From Glaciecola sp. UBA2563 (GTDB lineage: Bacteria; Pseudomonadota; Gammaproteobacteria; Enterobacterales; Alteromonadaceae), in assembly GCA_002340325.1 (NCBI GenBank), contig DDLV01000051.1, positions 1 through 18,896 of the forward strand: a stretch of DNA of 18,896 nucleotides, given 5' to 3'. The notes under the pieces are model-generated. The model saw only the letters and a list, made by a program, of their open reading frames with translations, made no database searches and was not told the origin of the DNA. Positions within the stretch are counted from its first letter, which is position 1, and each line of letters starts with the position of its first letter. Below, piece after piece: positions 1 to 8,765 of the stretch. The translations under genes and the position numbers were made by a program.

Positions 1-116
1 ACGCTTTTACATTCGAATGTCCTTCCACTGTGCGCACTATCGCTTAAACGAACAGCATTACACTCAGCATGGACCACCCACATTGTTTCAATGGCTTTTA
101 AAGTTTGTTCTTAGTA

Positions 117-158
117 TTGACATATGGATAAACGCATATATGATTTATCAGATATATG
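117..158 (+). promoter_or_regulatory. ars operon promoter with overlapping ArsR operator
   Basis: A near-consensus sigma-70 promoter is visible: -35 TTGACA at 117-122, a 16-nt spacer, and -10 TATGAT at 139-144. The spacer and -10 lie inside a dyad: GATAAA at 127-132 pairs with TTTATC at 144-149, and the self-complementary CATATATG (135-142) sits at the centre near 138. AT-rich dyads placed over the promoter are typical of ArsR operators, so arsenite-relieved repression by the first gene is inferred. The start site should fall near 151. That would leave almost no leader for the ATG at 156 and favours the ATG at 168. Confidence 0.65.
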
Positions 159-167
159 GGAGAGGTT

Positions 168-503
168 ATGTTGTCACCGTTATCATTCTTTAAATGTCTC
201 GCCGACGACACCCGGTTAAAGACGTTGTTACTGATTACGCAAAAGCAAGCGCTTTGCGTTTGCGAGTTGCACGATGCGCTAGACGTTAGTCAGCCAAAAA
301 TGTCTCGTCACCTTGCAGAGTTGAGGAAGTGTAAGCTACTCGATAGTGAGCGCAGAGGGCAATGGGTTTACTACCGCCTGCATGCGGAATTGCCGGACTG
401 GGCGAAAGACGTGCTACATAAGACACTTGACCAAAACGAAGCCTATCTATCAAGTAGTCTTGCTCGGTTGCCGGATGACAATAACCCAACATGTGGAAGC
501 TAG
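168..503 (+). CDS. arsR: ArsR family arsenic-responsive repressor
   Basis: This is a 111-residue winged-helix repressor of the ArsR/SmtB family. It is expected to bind the operator upstream and release it when As(III) or Sb(III) binds. With the start at 168, the metalloid motif CVCEL has cysteines 30 and 32, as in enterobacterial ArsR (ELCVCDL), followed by a recognition helix around SQPKMSRHLAELR (residues 41-53) and a wing near RGQWVYYRL. Length is typical of the family. An in-frame ATG at 156 would add MGEV. The ATG at 168 is preferred because GGGAG at 158-162 is well spaced for it and the predicted transcription start is near 151. It is the first gene of arsR-arsC-acr3; its TAG is one base before the arsC ATG. 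Confidence 0.9.
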   Translation: MLSPLSFFKCLADDTRLKTLLLITQKQALCVCELHDALDVSQPKMSRHLAELRKCKLLDSERRGQWVYYRLHAELPDWAKDVLHKTLDQNEAYLSSSLARLPDDNNPTCGS

Positions 504-504
504 T

Positions 505-972
505 ATGAAAATTTTATACATCTGCACGCATAATCGTTGCAGAAGCATCTTATCTGAAGCCGTCACCAACCATTTTGCCAATGATTATATCGACGCCCGC
601 AGCGCAGGCAGTCAACCCAGTGGTGAGGTGCATCCGTTGTCGCTCAAATACCTTGCAGAAGCAGGTATACCAGTACAGGGGTTAACAAGCCAGTCATGGG
701 ATGATTTTGCATCTTTTGCACCAGATATCGTGATCACGGTATGCGACTCTGCTGCGGGAGAAACCTGTCCCGTATGGTTTGGCAAATCACTTAAGATCCA
801 TTGGGGATTACAAGATCCATCTACACTCACAGGCTCTGATGAAGATATTGCGAATGCGTTTAGAAAAACCATCGGTATCATCCACAATCGCGTCAATACA
901 CTAAAAGCCATAAGCACACTTCCTAGGCAAGAATGGAAGTTGGCACTTACTACCGCTGTAGCGGAATTATGA
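505..972 (+). CDS. arsC: Arsenate reductase, low-molecular-weight phosphatase fold
   Basis: This 155-residue cytoplasmic enzyme reduces As(V) to As(III) for export by the next gene. The phosphatase-type anion loop CTHNRCRS gives C7-x5-R13. Two further cysteines, C80 and C88 in the CDSAAGETC segment, fit the cysteine relay of thioredoxin-type arsenate reductases. D104-P105 in GLQDPS match the catalytic Asp loop. The reading frame stays open upstream to 346 through arsR sequence, but the start is placed at 505 because homology begins at MKILYIC and it follows the arsR stop by one base, suggesting translational coupling. Whether thioredoxin or glutaredoxin recycles it cannot be read from sequence alone; the cysteine pattern favours a thioredoxin-like mechanism. 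Confidence 0.9.
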   Translation: MKILYICTHNRCRSILSEAVTNHFANDYIDARSAGSQPSGEVHPLSLKYLAEAGIPVQGLTSQSWDDFASFAPDIVITVCDSAAGETCPVWFGKSLKIHWGLQDPSTLTGSDEDIANAFRKTIGIIHNRVNTLKAISTLPRQEWKLALTTAVAEL

Positions 973-984
973 AGGGATTTCGTC

Positions 985-2001
985 TTGGGTTTATTTGAAC
1001 GGTATCTATCGCTTTGGGTCGCGCTGTGCATTGCTGCTGGCGTGATCCTTGGAAATATTGCGCCAAGTATGTTTAGTAAAATAGCAGCCATAGAGTACGC
1101 CCATGTGAATCTTGTGGTTGCGGTGCTGATATGGCTGATGATTTATCCAATGATGATCCAAATTGACTTTAGCTCACTGAAAGACATCGGCAAAAAACCC
1201 AAAGGGTTAATCCTGACATTGGTCATCAACTGGCTAATCAAACCATTCTCAATGGCACTGCTAGGTTGGTTGTTTTTTAGAGTATTGTTCGCAGACTGGG
1301 TCGACCCACAATCTGCCGGAGAATACATCGCGGGAATGATCCTGCTAGGCGTTGCGCCTTGTACCGCGATGGTCTTTGTGTGGAGCCACCTCACCAAAGG
1401 TGATCCAAACTATACGCTGGTGCAAGTATCAATTAACGACATCATTGTGATATTTGCGTTTGCTCCGATAACCGCATTTTTATTGGGTATCAGTGATATC
1501 CATGTGCCTTGGGAAACACTGTTGATTTCAGTGCTGCTCTATGTCGTGTTACCACTTATCGCAGGCGCAATTACGCGAAAGAGGCTTGATAAAACAAACG
1601 ATCATAGTCAATTGGATAGTTTTGTTTCGGCGTTGAAGCCTTGGTCAATAATTGGTTTGTTGGCAACAGTCGTGTTGTTATTCGGTTTCCAAGCAGAAAC
1701 AATCATTGAAAAACCAATGATCATAGGACTTATTGCCATACCTTTGCTTATACAAACATATGGTATTTTTGCTATTGCCTATTTTGCTGCAAAACGACTA
1801 AAACTACCGCACAATGTTGCAGCACCTGCCTGCATGATTGGCACGTCCAACTTTTTTGAATTGGCTGTCGCTGTTACAATCTCTCTATTTGGTCTACATT
1901 CAGGCGCGGCCCTAGCGACGGTTGTTGGCGTACTGGTCGAAGTTCCAGTGATGCTCTCGCTTGTTTGGTTTGCAAATAAAACCCGCCACTGGTTTTCATA
2001 A
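985..2001 (+). CDS. acr3: ACR3 family arsenite efflux permease
   Basis: This 338-residue inner-membrane carrier of the ACR3/BASS superfamily exports arsenite made by ArsC. About ten hydrophobic segments run through the protein. The conserved transport cysteine is C126 in GVAPCTAMVFVWS, and the conserved late acidic residue is E319 in GVLVEVPVM; both are known as important in ACR3 proteins. Length matches bacterial ACR3. The start is TTG at 985. The frame is closed upstream by the arsC TGA at 970-972, no ATG lies near the N-terminus in this frame, and AAGGG at 972-976 is a well-placed ribosome binding site. It ends the ars operon; the following genes are convergent. Confidence 0.92.
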   Translation: MGLFERYLSLWVALCIAAGVILGNIAPSMFSKIAAIEYAHVNLVVAVLIWLMIYPMMIQIDFSSLKDIGKKPKGLILTLVINWLIKPFSMALLGWLFFRVLFADWVDPQSAGEYIAGMILLGVAPCTAMVFVWSHLTKGDPNYTLVQVSINDIIVIFAFAPITAFLLGISDIHVPWETLLISVLLYVVLPLIAGAITRKRLDKTNDHSQLDSFVSALKPWSIIGLLATVVLLFGFQAETIIEKPMIIGLIAIPLLIQTYGIFAIAYFAAKRLKLPHNVAAPACMIGTSNFFELAVAVTISLFGLHSGAALATVVGVLVEVPVMLSLVWFANKTRHWFS

Positions 2002-2056
2002 GAAGTAGTTTACGAAAACACAAGTTTGATTATACAAAACACTAAACAGTTGTGTT

Positions 2057-2095
2057 CAAAAGGAAAACAGAAAGTAATACCCAAAAGAAGGTATA
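2057..2095 (-). terminator. Possible weak rho-independent terminator of the RND operon
   Basis: Reading the minus strand after the RND pump stop codon, ATACC and GGTAT (plus-strand 2077-2081 and 2090-2094) form a 5-bp stem with an 8-nt loop. A T-rich tract of about 20 nt follows on that strand. The stem is short and AT-rich, so this is tentative. On the plus strand, AACACAA (2017-2023) and TTGTGTT (2050-2056) form a separate 7-bp repeat with a long loop and no T tract, so I do not call it a terminator for acr3. Confidence 0.25.
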
Positions 2096-2106
2096 GTAAA
2101 TCCCAT

Positions 2107-5100
2107 TTATGTTGAGGTTGTATCCCCTTTCACATAAGGAACCTCTTCCTGAAGAACGTCAAGCTTTTTCGCTCGCTTCTCTGGTGAACCTGTATTGCGA
2201 GCGAGATAGTTATAAGCGGTTGGCACAATAAACAGCGTCATAAACGCCGAGAGCAATACGCCTGAGAAGATGACCATGCCAATAACCATTCTCGATTCTG
2301 AGCCTGGGCCACTGGCAAGTACCAGAGGCAGTGCACTAAAAACAGTGGTAAAGCCCGTCATCACAATCGGTCTCAGACGCTGTGTAGAACCCTTTTTAAT
2401 CGCAGTTTCAAAATCGACACCTGCATCCCTTAACTGATTGATGAATTCGACAATCAAAATACCATTTTTTGCTGCTAATCCAATTAGCATCACTAATCCG
2501 ATTTGAGAATATATGTTGATGGTCATGCCCGACAAATACAGCCCAATAAATGCGCCAACAAGCGCTAGTGGTACTGTGAACATAATTACAAATGGATGGA
2601 TCCAACTCTCAAACTGCGCTGCCATGACCAAATAGGTGATTGCCAGTGCCAATGCAAATATAAATATAAACGATGAGCCAGACTCCTGATAAAGCTGCGA
2701 TTCACCCTTATAATCTATACCCACTTCACCAGGTAATTCAGTCGCTACAATATTTTCAAGAAATGTCAGCGCCTCGCCAACAGTATAACCATCCGCAAGG
2801 TTTGCACTAATGGTTATTGCTCGCATCCTGTTGTATCGATTCAGCGTATTTGATGTCGCTTGCTCACGTACACTTACTAGATTATCTAATGGAATCAACT
2901 GTCCTGTACGATCGGACCTCACATAAATATTGGCGATGCTGTCTGGGCTTCGGTAATCATTTTCATCACCTTCGATAATGACATCATACTCTTGTCCCCT
3001 ATCGAGAAACGTTGATACACGTCTTTGTCCGAGCATCGTCTCAAGTGTTCGCCCAATCTCGGTTATCGATACGCCTAAGTCTGCTGCTCTGTCTCGATCA
3101 ATGTCAATCAAAAGCTGAGGCGAAGTTTCCTTGTAATCGGAGTCTAATCGCAGAAGATTTGGATTTTCTCTGGCCTTTTCAAAAACAATATCTCGCCATC
3201 GCGTTAACTCATCATAGGTATTACCTTGCAAAACAAATTGTACAGGTCGTCCTAGCCCTCTGCCGCCAAGAGAAGAACGGCTGATGGCAAACGCTCGTAT
3301 ATCAGGAATATCAGAGAGTTTACCTGACACCTCACTCATTAACGCAAAGGTACTGCGTTCACGTTCATCCCAACTTGCGGCTCCCACAATGGCAATCCCT
3401 GCTTGACCACCAAAACCCGGCGTTCGCACCAACACCCTAACAACCTCGCCTGACTCTCGATAAGGCATTAAAATATCTTCAATTTTTTTGAGATTACGTG
3501 AATTACTCTCATAACTTGCGCCTTCTTGGGCAGTCATAATAATGAAGAAATTACCCCGGTCTTCTCTTGGTACAAGTTCCTCTGGAAGTTTTGAAAGCAA
3601 TTGAACAATGATCAGCATTGATGCCAGTAACACCAATAAAACTGCAAGAGGCTGTTTAATTGTTACACCGAGGACGTTGAAATAACTCGTTTCAATCCGT
3701 TTGAATAGACTGTCAACAAATACACCAAATCCACTGGTACGCTCTCTTTTCTTCAAGATTTTAGAAGACATCATTGGCGATAGCGTCAAAGCGGTAAAGC
3801 TGGAAAATGCAACTGCTGCGGAGATGGCAATGGCAAATTCAGTAAACAGCCTCCCTATGTTCCCTTCCAAAAATACCAACGGAATAAACACTGAGATGAG
3901 TACAAGCGTTGTGGCAATAACCGCAAAACCTACTTCCTGAGCACCGCGGTAAGCGGCTAGAATCGGAGGTTCTCCCATTTCTATTCGACGATAAATGTTC
4001 TCGAGTACAACAATACTATCGTCCACGACTAACCCTATCGCCAATACGAGCGCAAGCAGCGTCAGCAAGTTGATTGAAAAGCCAAGGGCATACATCACAA
4101 TAAACGCAGCAACAAGTGATACAGGAACAGTAACGGCGGGTATCAGCGTTGCTCTTACGTTACCAAGGAATATGTAGATGACAATGATTACCATGGCCAT
4201 GGCGATAGCCAGCGTGTTATATACCTCGTTTATTGACTCTTCAATAAACACTGAAGAATCATAGCTCGGGACAATGAAAATGTTGTCAGGCAGCGTTTGT
4301 TCGATACGTTTAATCGCTTCTCTTGCAGAACGCGCCACTTCTAACGTATTGGCCTTGGATTGCTTAACAACGCCCAGACCAATCATATTAACGCCATCGC
4401 CACGGAATTCTGTCTCGTTATCTTCTGCGGTCAGTTCCACCGTCGCCACTTCGCGTAGCCTTACCAGATAACCGTCCGCGCCTGCAGCTACGGTAAGATC
4501 GGCAAAATCATCTGGCGTTAAAAAGCTTCTGGCAACTCTGACATCAAAATCACGGTCAAATGACTCCACTCTACCTGCAGGTAACTCGACGTTTTCCAAT
4601 CGAATGACTCGCTCAATATCACTAACGGTGATGCCCCGCGCCGCCATTGCATTTCGGTCGAGCCATACTTTCATGGCATAGGTACGACCGCCACCAATAA
4701 AAATTCTCGCAACACCATCTGCCATAGATAGACGATCGACCAAAAACCGATCTGCGTAATCGGTCAACTCCATAACATTAAGGTTGGTACTTCTGAGGTT
4801 GTACCAGACGATGACATTTTCATCTGAATCTGCTTTTGAAACCTCGGGTGGTAGCGCTTGGTCAGGAAGAATGTCGACAGCTCTCGCAATTCTCTCGCGA
4901 ACGTCATTAGCGGCGGCATCGATGTCACGGCTCAAGTTAAATTCAATCGTGATATTCGATCGACCGTTTCTGCTTGATGACGAAATGTTTTTGATCCCCT
5001 CAATACCAGATATTCGATCCTCGAGAAGCTGCGTAATGCGGGTTTCGATAATTTCAGCACTTGCACCAGGATACGATGTGCTAATCGACACAATCGGGGG

Positions 5101-5223
5101 ATCCGTATCCGGATATTCGCGAAGTGTTAGCAGCATAATAGCAACCAGCCCGAATACCAGTAACAACAAGTTGACGACGGAGGCGAAAACTGGCCGCTTG
5201 ACCGAGATGTCAGAAAGTAACAT
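2107..5223 (-). CDS. RND (HAE1-type) multidrug efflux inner-membrane pump
   Basis: This 1038-residue protein is the proton-driven pump subunit of an AcrB/MexF-like tripartite exporter, full length for the family. The first membrane helix follows MLLSDISVKRPVFASV, the usual RND opening. Two large periplasmic loops follow helix 1 and the central helices. The proton-relay residues are present: D401-D402 in VVDDSIVVLENI of helix 4, K919 in GLAAKNGILIVEF, and the RPIVMTGFTTVF segment just after it. It should therefore be functional. The adaptor gene ends 10 bases upstream, so the two are co-transcribed. Substrate cannot be read from sequence. Heavy-metal (CzcA) pumps carry different signatures and are typically longer, so a drug/organic-compound pump is favoured. 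Confidence 0.95.
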   Translation of the reverse strand: MLLSDISVKRPVFASVVNLLLLVFGLVAIMLLTLREYPDTDPPIVSISTSYPGASAEIIETRITQLLEDRISGIEGIKNISSSSRNGRSNITIEFNLSRDIDAAANDVRERIARAVDILPDQALPPEVSKADSDENVIVWYNLRSTNLNVMELTDYADRFLVDRLSMADGVARIFIGGGRTYAMKVWLDRNAMAARGITVSDIERVIRLENVELPAGRVESFDRDFDVRVARSFLTPDDFADLTVAAGADGYLVRLREVATVELTAEDNETEFRGDGVNMIGLGVVKQSKANTLEVARSAREAIKRIEQTLPDNIFIVPSYDSSVFIEESINEVYNTLAIAMAMVIIVIYIFLGNVRATLIPAVTVPVSLVAAFIVMYALGFSINLLTLLALVLAIGLVVDDSIVVLENIYRRIEMGEPPILAAYRGAQEVGFAVIATTLVLISVFIPLVFLEGNIGRLFTEFAIAISAAVAFSSFTALTLSPMMSSKILKKRERTSGFGVFVDSLFKRIETSYFNVLGVTIKQPLAVLLVLLASMLIIVQLLSKLPEELVPREDRGNFFIIMTAQEGASYESNSRNLKKIEDILMPYRESGEVVRVLVRTPGFGGQAGIAIVGAASWDERERSTFALMSEVSGKLSDIPDIRAFAISRSSLGGRGLGRPVQFVLQGNTYDELTRWRDIVFEKARENPNLLRLDSDYKETSPQLLIDIDRDRAADLGVSITEIGRTLETMLGQRRVSTFLDRGQEYDVIIEGDENDYRSPDSIANIYVRSDRTGQLIPLDNLVSVREQATSNTLNRYNRMRAITISANLADGYTVGEALTFLENIVATELPGEVGIDYKGESQLYQESGSSFIFIFALALAITYLVMAAQFESWIHPFVIMFTVPLALVGAFIGLYLSGMTINIYSQIGLVMLIGLAAKNGILIVEFINQLRDAGVDFETAIKKGSTQRLRPIVMTGFTTVFSALPLVLASGPGSESRMVIGMVIFSGVLLSAFMTLFIVPTAYNYLARNTGSPEKRAKKLDVLQEEVPYVKGDTTST

Positions 5224-5233
5224 AGTAAAACCC

Positions 5234-6283
5234 CTAACTTACAATGCGAACACTAGAGCCGTCTCTTACGCGAAGCGTACCCTCTACGATGACTTTTTCA
5301 CCTTCTGTTAAGCCAGCGGTAACCTCCACTAACCCCGGTCGTCGTTCGCCAATCTTAACGGCTCGCTTAGTCGCTACATTTTCTCCGTTGACTACAAATA
5401 AAAATTGCTCATCCCCTTCTGGCACCAACGCACTCTCAGGCACTACCAAGGTGTTGAGCACTTGCTTTTCCAAATTTATTTGCATGAGTAGGCCAGGTCT
5501 TAACGAAAACGTCTCATTTGGAATTTGAGCTCTAACACGAATGGAACGAGTAACGGGATCAATTCTAGAGTCGACATTGGTTATGGTGCCATTGAATGTT
5601 GTATCAGGATAAGCGACTGTAGTTGCGAAAACGTTTTGACCGCGCTGCACACTCGCCAAATGCATTTCACTGATGCTAAAATCAACCTTCATAACGCTTA
5701 AGTCATCTAGCGTTGTAATCACATCACCAGGTTGAACCAAGCTTCCGACGCTAACCAGCCGAGTGCCTAATTTACCGCCAAATGGCGCTGATATTTTTAA
5801 GTCCTGCAACGCGGCTTTAGCAACTTCCTTTTGCGCTACTAAAACCTGCACCTCTGCTTCTTGTTCACTAAGTAGCTGCTCAGATGCCGCTTTTTGTTTA
5901 ACAAGCCCTTCGATCCGTTTGAGTTGCCTTCGAGCCTCTGCCAGGCTTACTTCAATCTCGTTTAATCTCGCAATCTCCGCGCGATTATTTAACTGCACAA
6001 GCAGTTGCCCCTGTTGCACCAAATCGCCATCGTCAAATAGCAAGCCCGTTATAGTTTGTGTTTGTTGTGCAGTGATAGAAACAGATTCATTTGCGACAGC
6101 GGTACCCAGTGCTTCCACCGACAGTGAAAATGGCTCTATCTTAGCTTCTGCAATGGCAACTGGTGTGATATTTGCAGCCCTGCTCGTCTGTTGAGTAGAC
6201 TCAGGTAGATTTATGTATATCAAAAAACCAACCAGAGCCAAGACCGCGATGACGAGAGGAGAAAATTTTGTTAATTTCGCCAT
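5234..6283 (-). CDS. RND efflux periplasmic adaptor (membrane fusion protein)
   Basis: This 349-residue adaptor is expected to bridge the RND pump to an outer-membrane channel. Residues 8-27 form an uncleaved N-terminal membrane anchor; there is no lipobox cysteine. The two halves of the barrel-sandwich (lipoyl) domain lie near 67-100 and 164-196. The alpha-helical hairpin between them (about 101-163) is rich in Glu, Gln, Ala and Leu. A beta-barrel (about 200-285) and a C-terminal membrane-proximal domain follow. On the minus strand, AGGA about 7 bases before the ATG is a good ribosome binding site. It is the first gene of the operon and diverges from the lipoprotein at 6400. No TetR, MarR or AraC regulator and no TolC-like gene is adjacent. 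Confidence 0.93.
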   Translation of the reverse strand: MAKLTKFSPLVIAVLALVGFLIYINLPESTQQTSRAANITPVAIAEAKIEPFSLSVEALGTAVANESVSITAQQTQTITGLLFDDGDLVQQGQLLVQLNNRAEIARLNEIEVSLAEARRQLKRIEGLVKQKAASEQLLSEQEAEVQVLVAQKEVAKAALQDLKISAPFGGKLGTRLVSVGSLVQPGDVITTLDDLSVMKVDFSISEMHLASVQRGQNVFATTVAYPDTTFNGTITNVDSRIDPVTRSIRVRAQIPNETFSLRPGLLMQINLEKQVLNTLVVPESALVPEGDEQFLFVVNGENVATKRAVKIGERRPGLVEVTAGLTEGEKVIVEGTLRVRDGSSVRIVS

Positions 6284-6399
6284 GTTTTTCCTATGATTTA
6301 CAAATCTAACTATGTTTCTGCACAGACTATAGAAATAGCGCGGGTGTAAACCATGTGTCCAGTAAGGTAGATTTAAGCGTTGAGTGTGTATTGTAAATT

Positions 6400-6936
6400 A
6401 TGGCAACAAAACTGAAATTTAGCATTATTTTGATGGCATGCCTATCATTGACGTCATGCTTGAAAAGTCAACCAAATCCTGCTGAATGCAGGGTAAACCA
6501 GCAATTTCTCTCGCCACATGTGGCCGGTGGTGCCTGTATTATTAAAATAAACAACCGTCTTATGGTGATGATAGACCGGGATAGCAAAGTAAATATTCCA
6601 GTACAGCAAAAAATTCCAAATAAAAGCGCGCAGTGTGCAGCGCATCAGTCAGTATGGCAACATACTGGCTTTAATGTAGAGGTCGGACCAAGGCTAGGCA
6701 GTCTACGGCGTGATTTGGAACTATTCGCGTGCGAGTTAGATGCGGGCTTCGATGGCAGCGAAATTATAGAAACGCCGTCATGGACCAAAAGCCCGAATCT
6801 AAAGCTCACGTTTGTAAATCCTTACGATTATTCCCCATATGACTGGATAAATCCAAATGATCTTGAAAAAGTCTTGGACGCTTTTGTTACAGTAGAAAAC
6901 ACACAACAATTATTTAACAACAATTTGGACAAGTAG
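6400..6936 (+). CDS. Lipoprotein with a degenerate Nudix-like domain
   Basis: This 178-residue protein has a lipoprotein signal: a basic N-terminus, a hydrophobic core and a LTSC lipobox with C20. After it, AGGACIIKINNRLMVMIDRD and AAHQSVWQHTGFNVEVG (residues about 42-61 and 80-96) follow the Nudix fold pattern. Aligned to GX5EX7REUXEEXGU, the positions read Q69, K75, Q83, S84, V85, Q87, H88, G90 and F91. Only the hydrophobic positions and the last Gly remain, so hydrolase activity is not expected. Several cysteines follow the lipid anchor (C30, C46, C79, C111). Its stop lies 10 bases before the acyl-CoA dehydrogenase ATG, suggesting an operon. The Nudix call is by eye; the role is unknown, perhaps ligand binding or scaffolding in the envelope. 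Confidence 0.7.
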   Translation: MATKLKFSIILMACLSLTSCLKSQPNPAECRVNQQFLSPHVAGGACIIKINNRLMVMIDRDSKVNIPVQQKIPNKSAQCAAHQSVWQHTGFNVEVGPRLGSLRRDLELFACELDAGFDGSEIIETPSWTKSPNLKLTFVNPYDYSPYDWINPNDLEKVLDAFVTVENTQQLFNNNLDK

Positions 6937-6946
6937 GAGCGCGCTT

Positions 6947-8707
6947 ATGCCTCAGTATAAAGCACCGCAGAATGACTTTACCTTCCTGTTAAGGGATTGG
7001 TTAGACATTGATTCCCATTATAAAGCACTTAATGTAGACGGATTCGACTTTGATCTTGTTTCAGAGATTATAAATCAGGGTGCAAAGTTCGCTGAAGAGG
7101 TAGTTGCTCCTCTTAATAGAGAAGGTGATGAGCAAGGCTGCCGATTAGTAGATGGCAACGTATCTACTCCAGACGGTTTTTCTCAAGCTTATCAGGAATA
7201 CATAGCGAACGGCTGGAATGCAATGTTGGGGAGTCCTGAATATGACGGTCAAGACCTGCCCTATTCAGCAGCTGTTCCCATCCACGAAATGCTTAATTCG
7301 GCGAATTTGAGCTGGCGCCTAACAACAATGCTAACCGAAAGTGCAGTATTGGCCGTATCTAAACATGCAACCGAAGAATTAAAACAACAATACTTGGCAA
7401 AACTCATCAGCGGCGAATGGACGGGCACCATGAACCTGACTGAGCCTCATGCAGGTACTGATCTCGCCCTATTATCGACAAAAGCTGAACCATTAGAAGA
7501 TGGCGCATACGCGATCACCGGTAATAAAATTTTCATAACGGGTGGCGATCAGGATTGGACGAGTAACATTATTCATCTTGTGCTCGCACGACTACCTGAT
7601 GCACCTAAGGGTGTTAAAGGCATCAGCCTATTTCTAGTCCCTAAAATGCTGATAGATGGCACTGGAGAACCGGCAGAAAAAAACAACCTCAGCGTGGGCA
7701 GCATCGAAAAAAAAATGGGCATCAAAGCAAGCCCCACTTGTGTCATGAATTACGATGGCGCTAAAGGTTGGTTAGTGGGTGAACCGCATAATGGCCTCGC
7801 CTGCATGTTTACAATGATGAATGACGCGCGTTTTCAAGTGGGTTTACAAGGGTTGGGTACATGTGAAGCCTCCTTTCAAGGAGCGCTTGCTTATGCTCGC
7901 GAACGCTTGCAGTCTAGAGCACCACAGGGTATCCAAGCGCCACAAAGCAAAGCGGATCCAATCCTTGGTCAACCTGATGTTCGCAAGATGTTACTCACAC
8001 AAAAGGCATTTACTGAAGGATGTCGAGCGCTCTCTTTGCTTTATGCACAACAAATGGATGTTGAAAAATACGGAACTGATGACGAACAGCAAAATGCCAA
8101 AAAAGTCATCGCATTCTTGACCCCAATTTGCAAAGGCTTTATGACCGATATTGCCATGGAAGTTACTAATTTAGGTATCCAAATATACGGAGGTCATGGC
8201 TATGTCAGAGAATGGGGAATGGAACAACTTGTACGAGATACCAGGATTGCTCAGTTATACGAAGGCACAAATGGCATACAGGCAGCAGACCTTATTGGTC
8301 GGAAATTGACCCGCGATAACGGCCAAATGTTAAATGCTACAATGGCGTTGTTCAAAAGCAGAATCAAGAACATTTCCCACTCGCAAGATAGAGAAAAGGC
8401 AGTGAGTTTGCTCAACTGCTGGCAACAGGATTCTATGGCTCTGTTGGGAGGTAAACCCGAAGACTTAGCTGGTGTTGCGACAGATTATATGTATTACAGT
8501 GCGTACGTTATCTTAGGGATCCTTTGGCTAGAAATGGCAAACTGCGCTGAGAAAATGGAGCATAAAGCTCTGGCGCTTGGAAAACGGAAAACCTGCGATT
8601 TTTATATAAATCGACTTCTCGGCCGTAAGGATGTGCACAGACACGTGCTAGTTGTCTCGGCTGAGGACCTGCTGTCGGTTGCAGATGATGAGTTTGATTA
8701 CAGCTAG
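6947..8707 (+). CDS. Acyl-CoA dehydrogenase, long DmdC/FadE-like form
   Basis: This 586-residue FAD enzyme forms trans-2-enoyl-CoA from acyl-CoA and passes electrons to ETF. It has the acyl-CoA dehydrogenase core plus an N-terminal extension (residues 1 to about 40) and a C-terminal helical extension, as in the long bacterial subfamily that includes 3-methylmercaptopropionyl-CoA dehydrogenase (DmdC). Seen directly: TEPHAGTDLALL (164-175), the flavin-contact strand ITGNKIFITGG, and LYEGTNGIQ, where E439 matches the catalytic glutamate. AGGAG at 6935-6939 gives a strong ribosome binding site. DmdC and general fatty acyl-CoA members are hard to separate by eye, so the substrate is left open. Confidence 0.9.
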   Translation: MPQYKAPQNDFTFLLRDWLDIDSHYKALNVDGFDFDLVSEIINQGAKFAEEVVAPLNREGDEQGCRLVDGNVSTPDGFSQAYQEYIANGWNAMLGSPEYDGQDLPYSAAVPIHEMLNSANLSWRLTTMLTESAVLAVSKHATEELKQQYLAKLISGEWTGTMNLTEPHAGTDLALLSTKAEPLEDGAYAITGNKIFITGGDQDWTSNIIHLVLARLPDAPKGVKGISLFLVPKMLIDGTGEPAEKNNLSVGSIEKKMGIKASPTCVMNYDGAKGWLVGEPHNGLACMFTMMNDARFQVGLQGLGTCEASFQGALAYARERLQSRAPQGIQAPQSKADPILGQPDVRKMLLTQKAFTEGCRALSLLYAQQMDVEKYGTDDEQQNAKKVIAFLTPICKGFMTDIAMEVTNLGIQIYGGHGYVREWGMEQLVRDTRIAQLYEGTNGIQAADLIGRKLTRDNGQMLNATMALFKSRIKNISHSQDREKAVSLLNCWQQDSMALLGGKPEDLAGVATDYMYYSAYVILGILWLEMANCAEKMEHKALALGKRKTCDFYINRLLGRKDVHRHVLVVSAEDLLSVADDEFDYS

Positions 8708-8715
8708 TGATGCAA

Positions 8716-8765
8716 GCGTTGTCTATGCTCTGTTCAAGTGTTGCTGACATGAACATTGACAACGC
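8716..8765. repeat. Imperfect inverted repeat after the acyl-CoA dehydrogenase
   Basis: GCGTTGTC at 8716-8723 pairs perfectly with GACAACGC at 8758-8765. After a mismatch, three and then two further pairs form, and TCA/TGA nearer the loop can also pair. The structure starts 9 bases after the stop codon. There is no T tract on the plus strand, so it is not a classical intrinsic terminator. An mRNA 3' end stabiliser or a rho-linked stem is possible. The rest of the 185-base gap carries a TATACT -10-like hexamer (8813-8818) without a clear -35. Confidence 0.35.

Noticed and set aside
1..155. Possible partial gene left of the ars promoter, for example the frame open on the plus strand from position 2 or a minus-strand frame from 83
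   Set aside because: No recognisable protein, no ribosome binding site, and the plus-strand frame runs through the ars promoter.
346..504. An upstream extension of arsC in an open frame starting at 346
   Set aside because: This stretch is arsR in another frame; arsenate reductase homology begins at the ATG at 505.
2107..5223. Assignment of the RND pump to metal efflux because it neighbours the ars operon
   Set aside because: It is on the opposite strand with no shared promoter, and its sequence looks like the HAE1 drug-efflux type; adjacency alone is not evidence.
4784..5311. A 175-codon plus-strand frame opposite the RND pump start
   Set aside because: It is antisense to a strongly conserved pump gene, is Ser/Thr/Ile-rich as expected of an antisense shadow, and spans the adaptor-pump junction.
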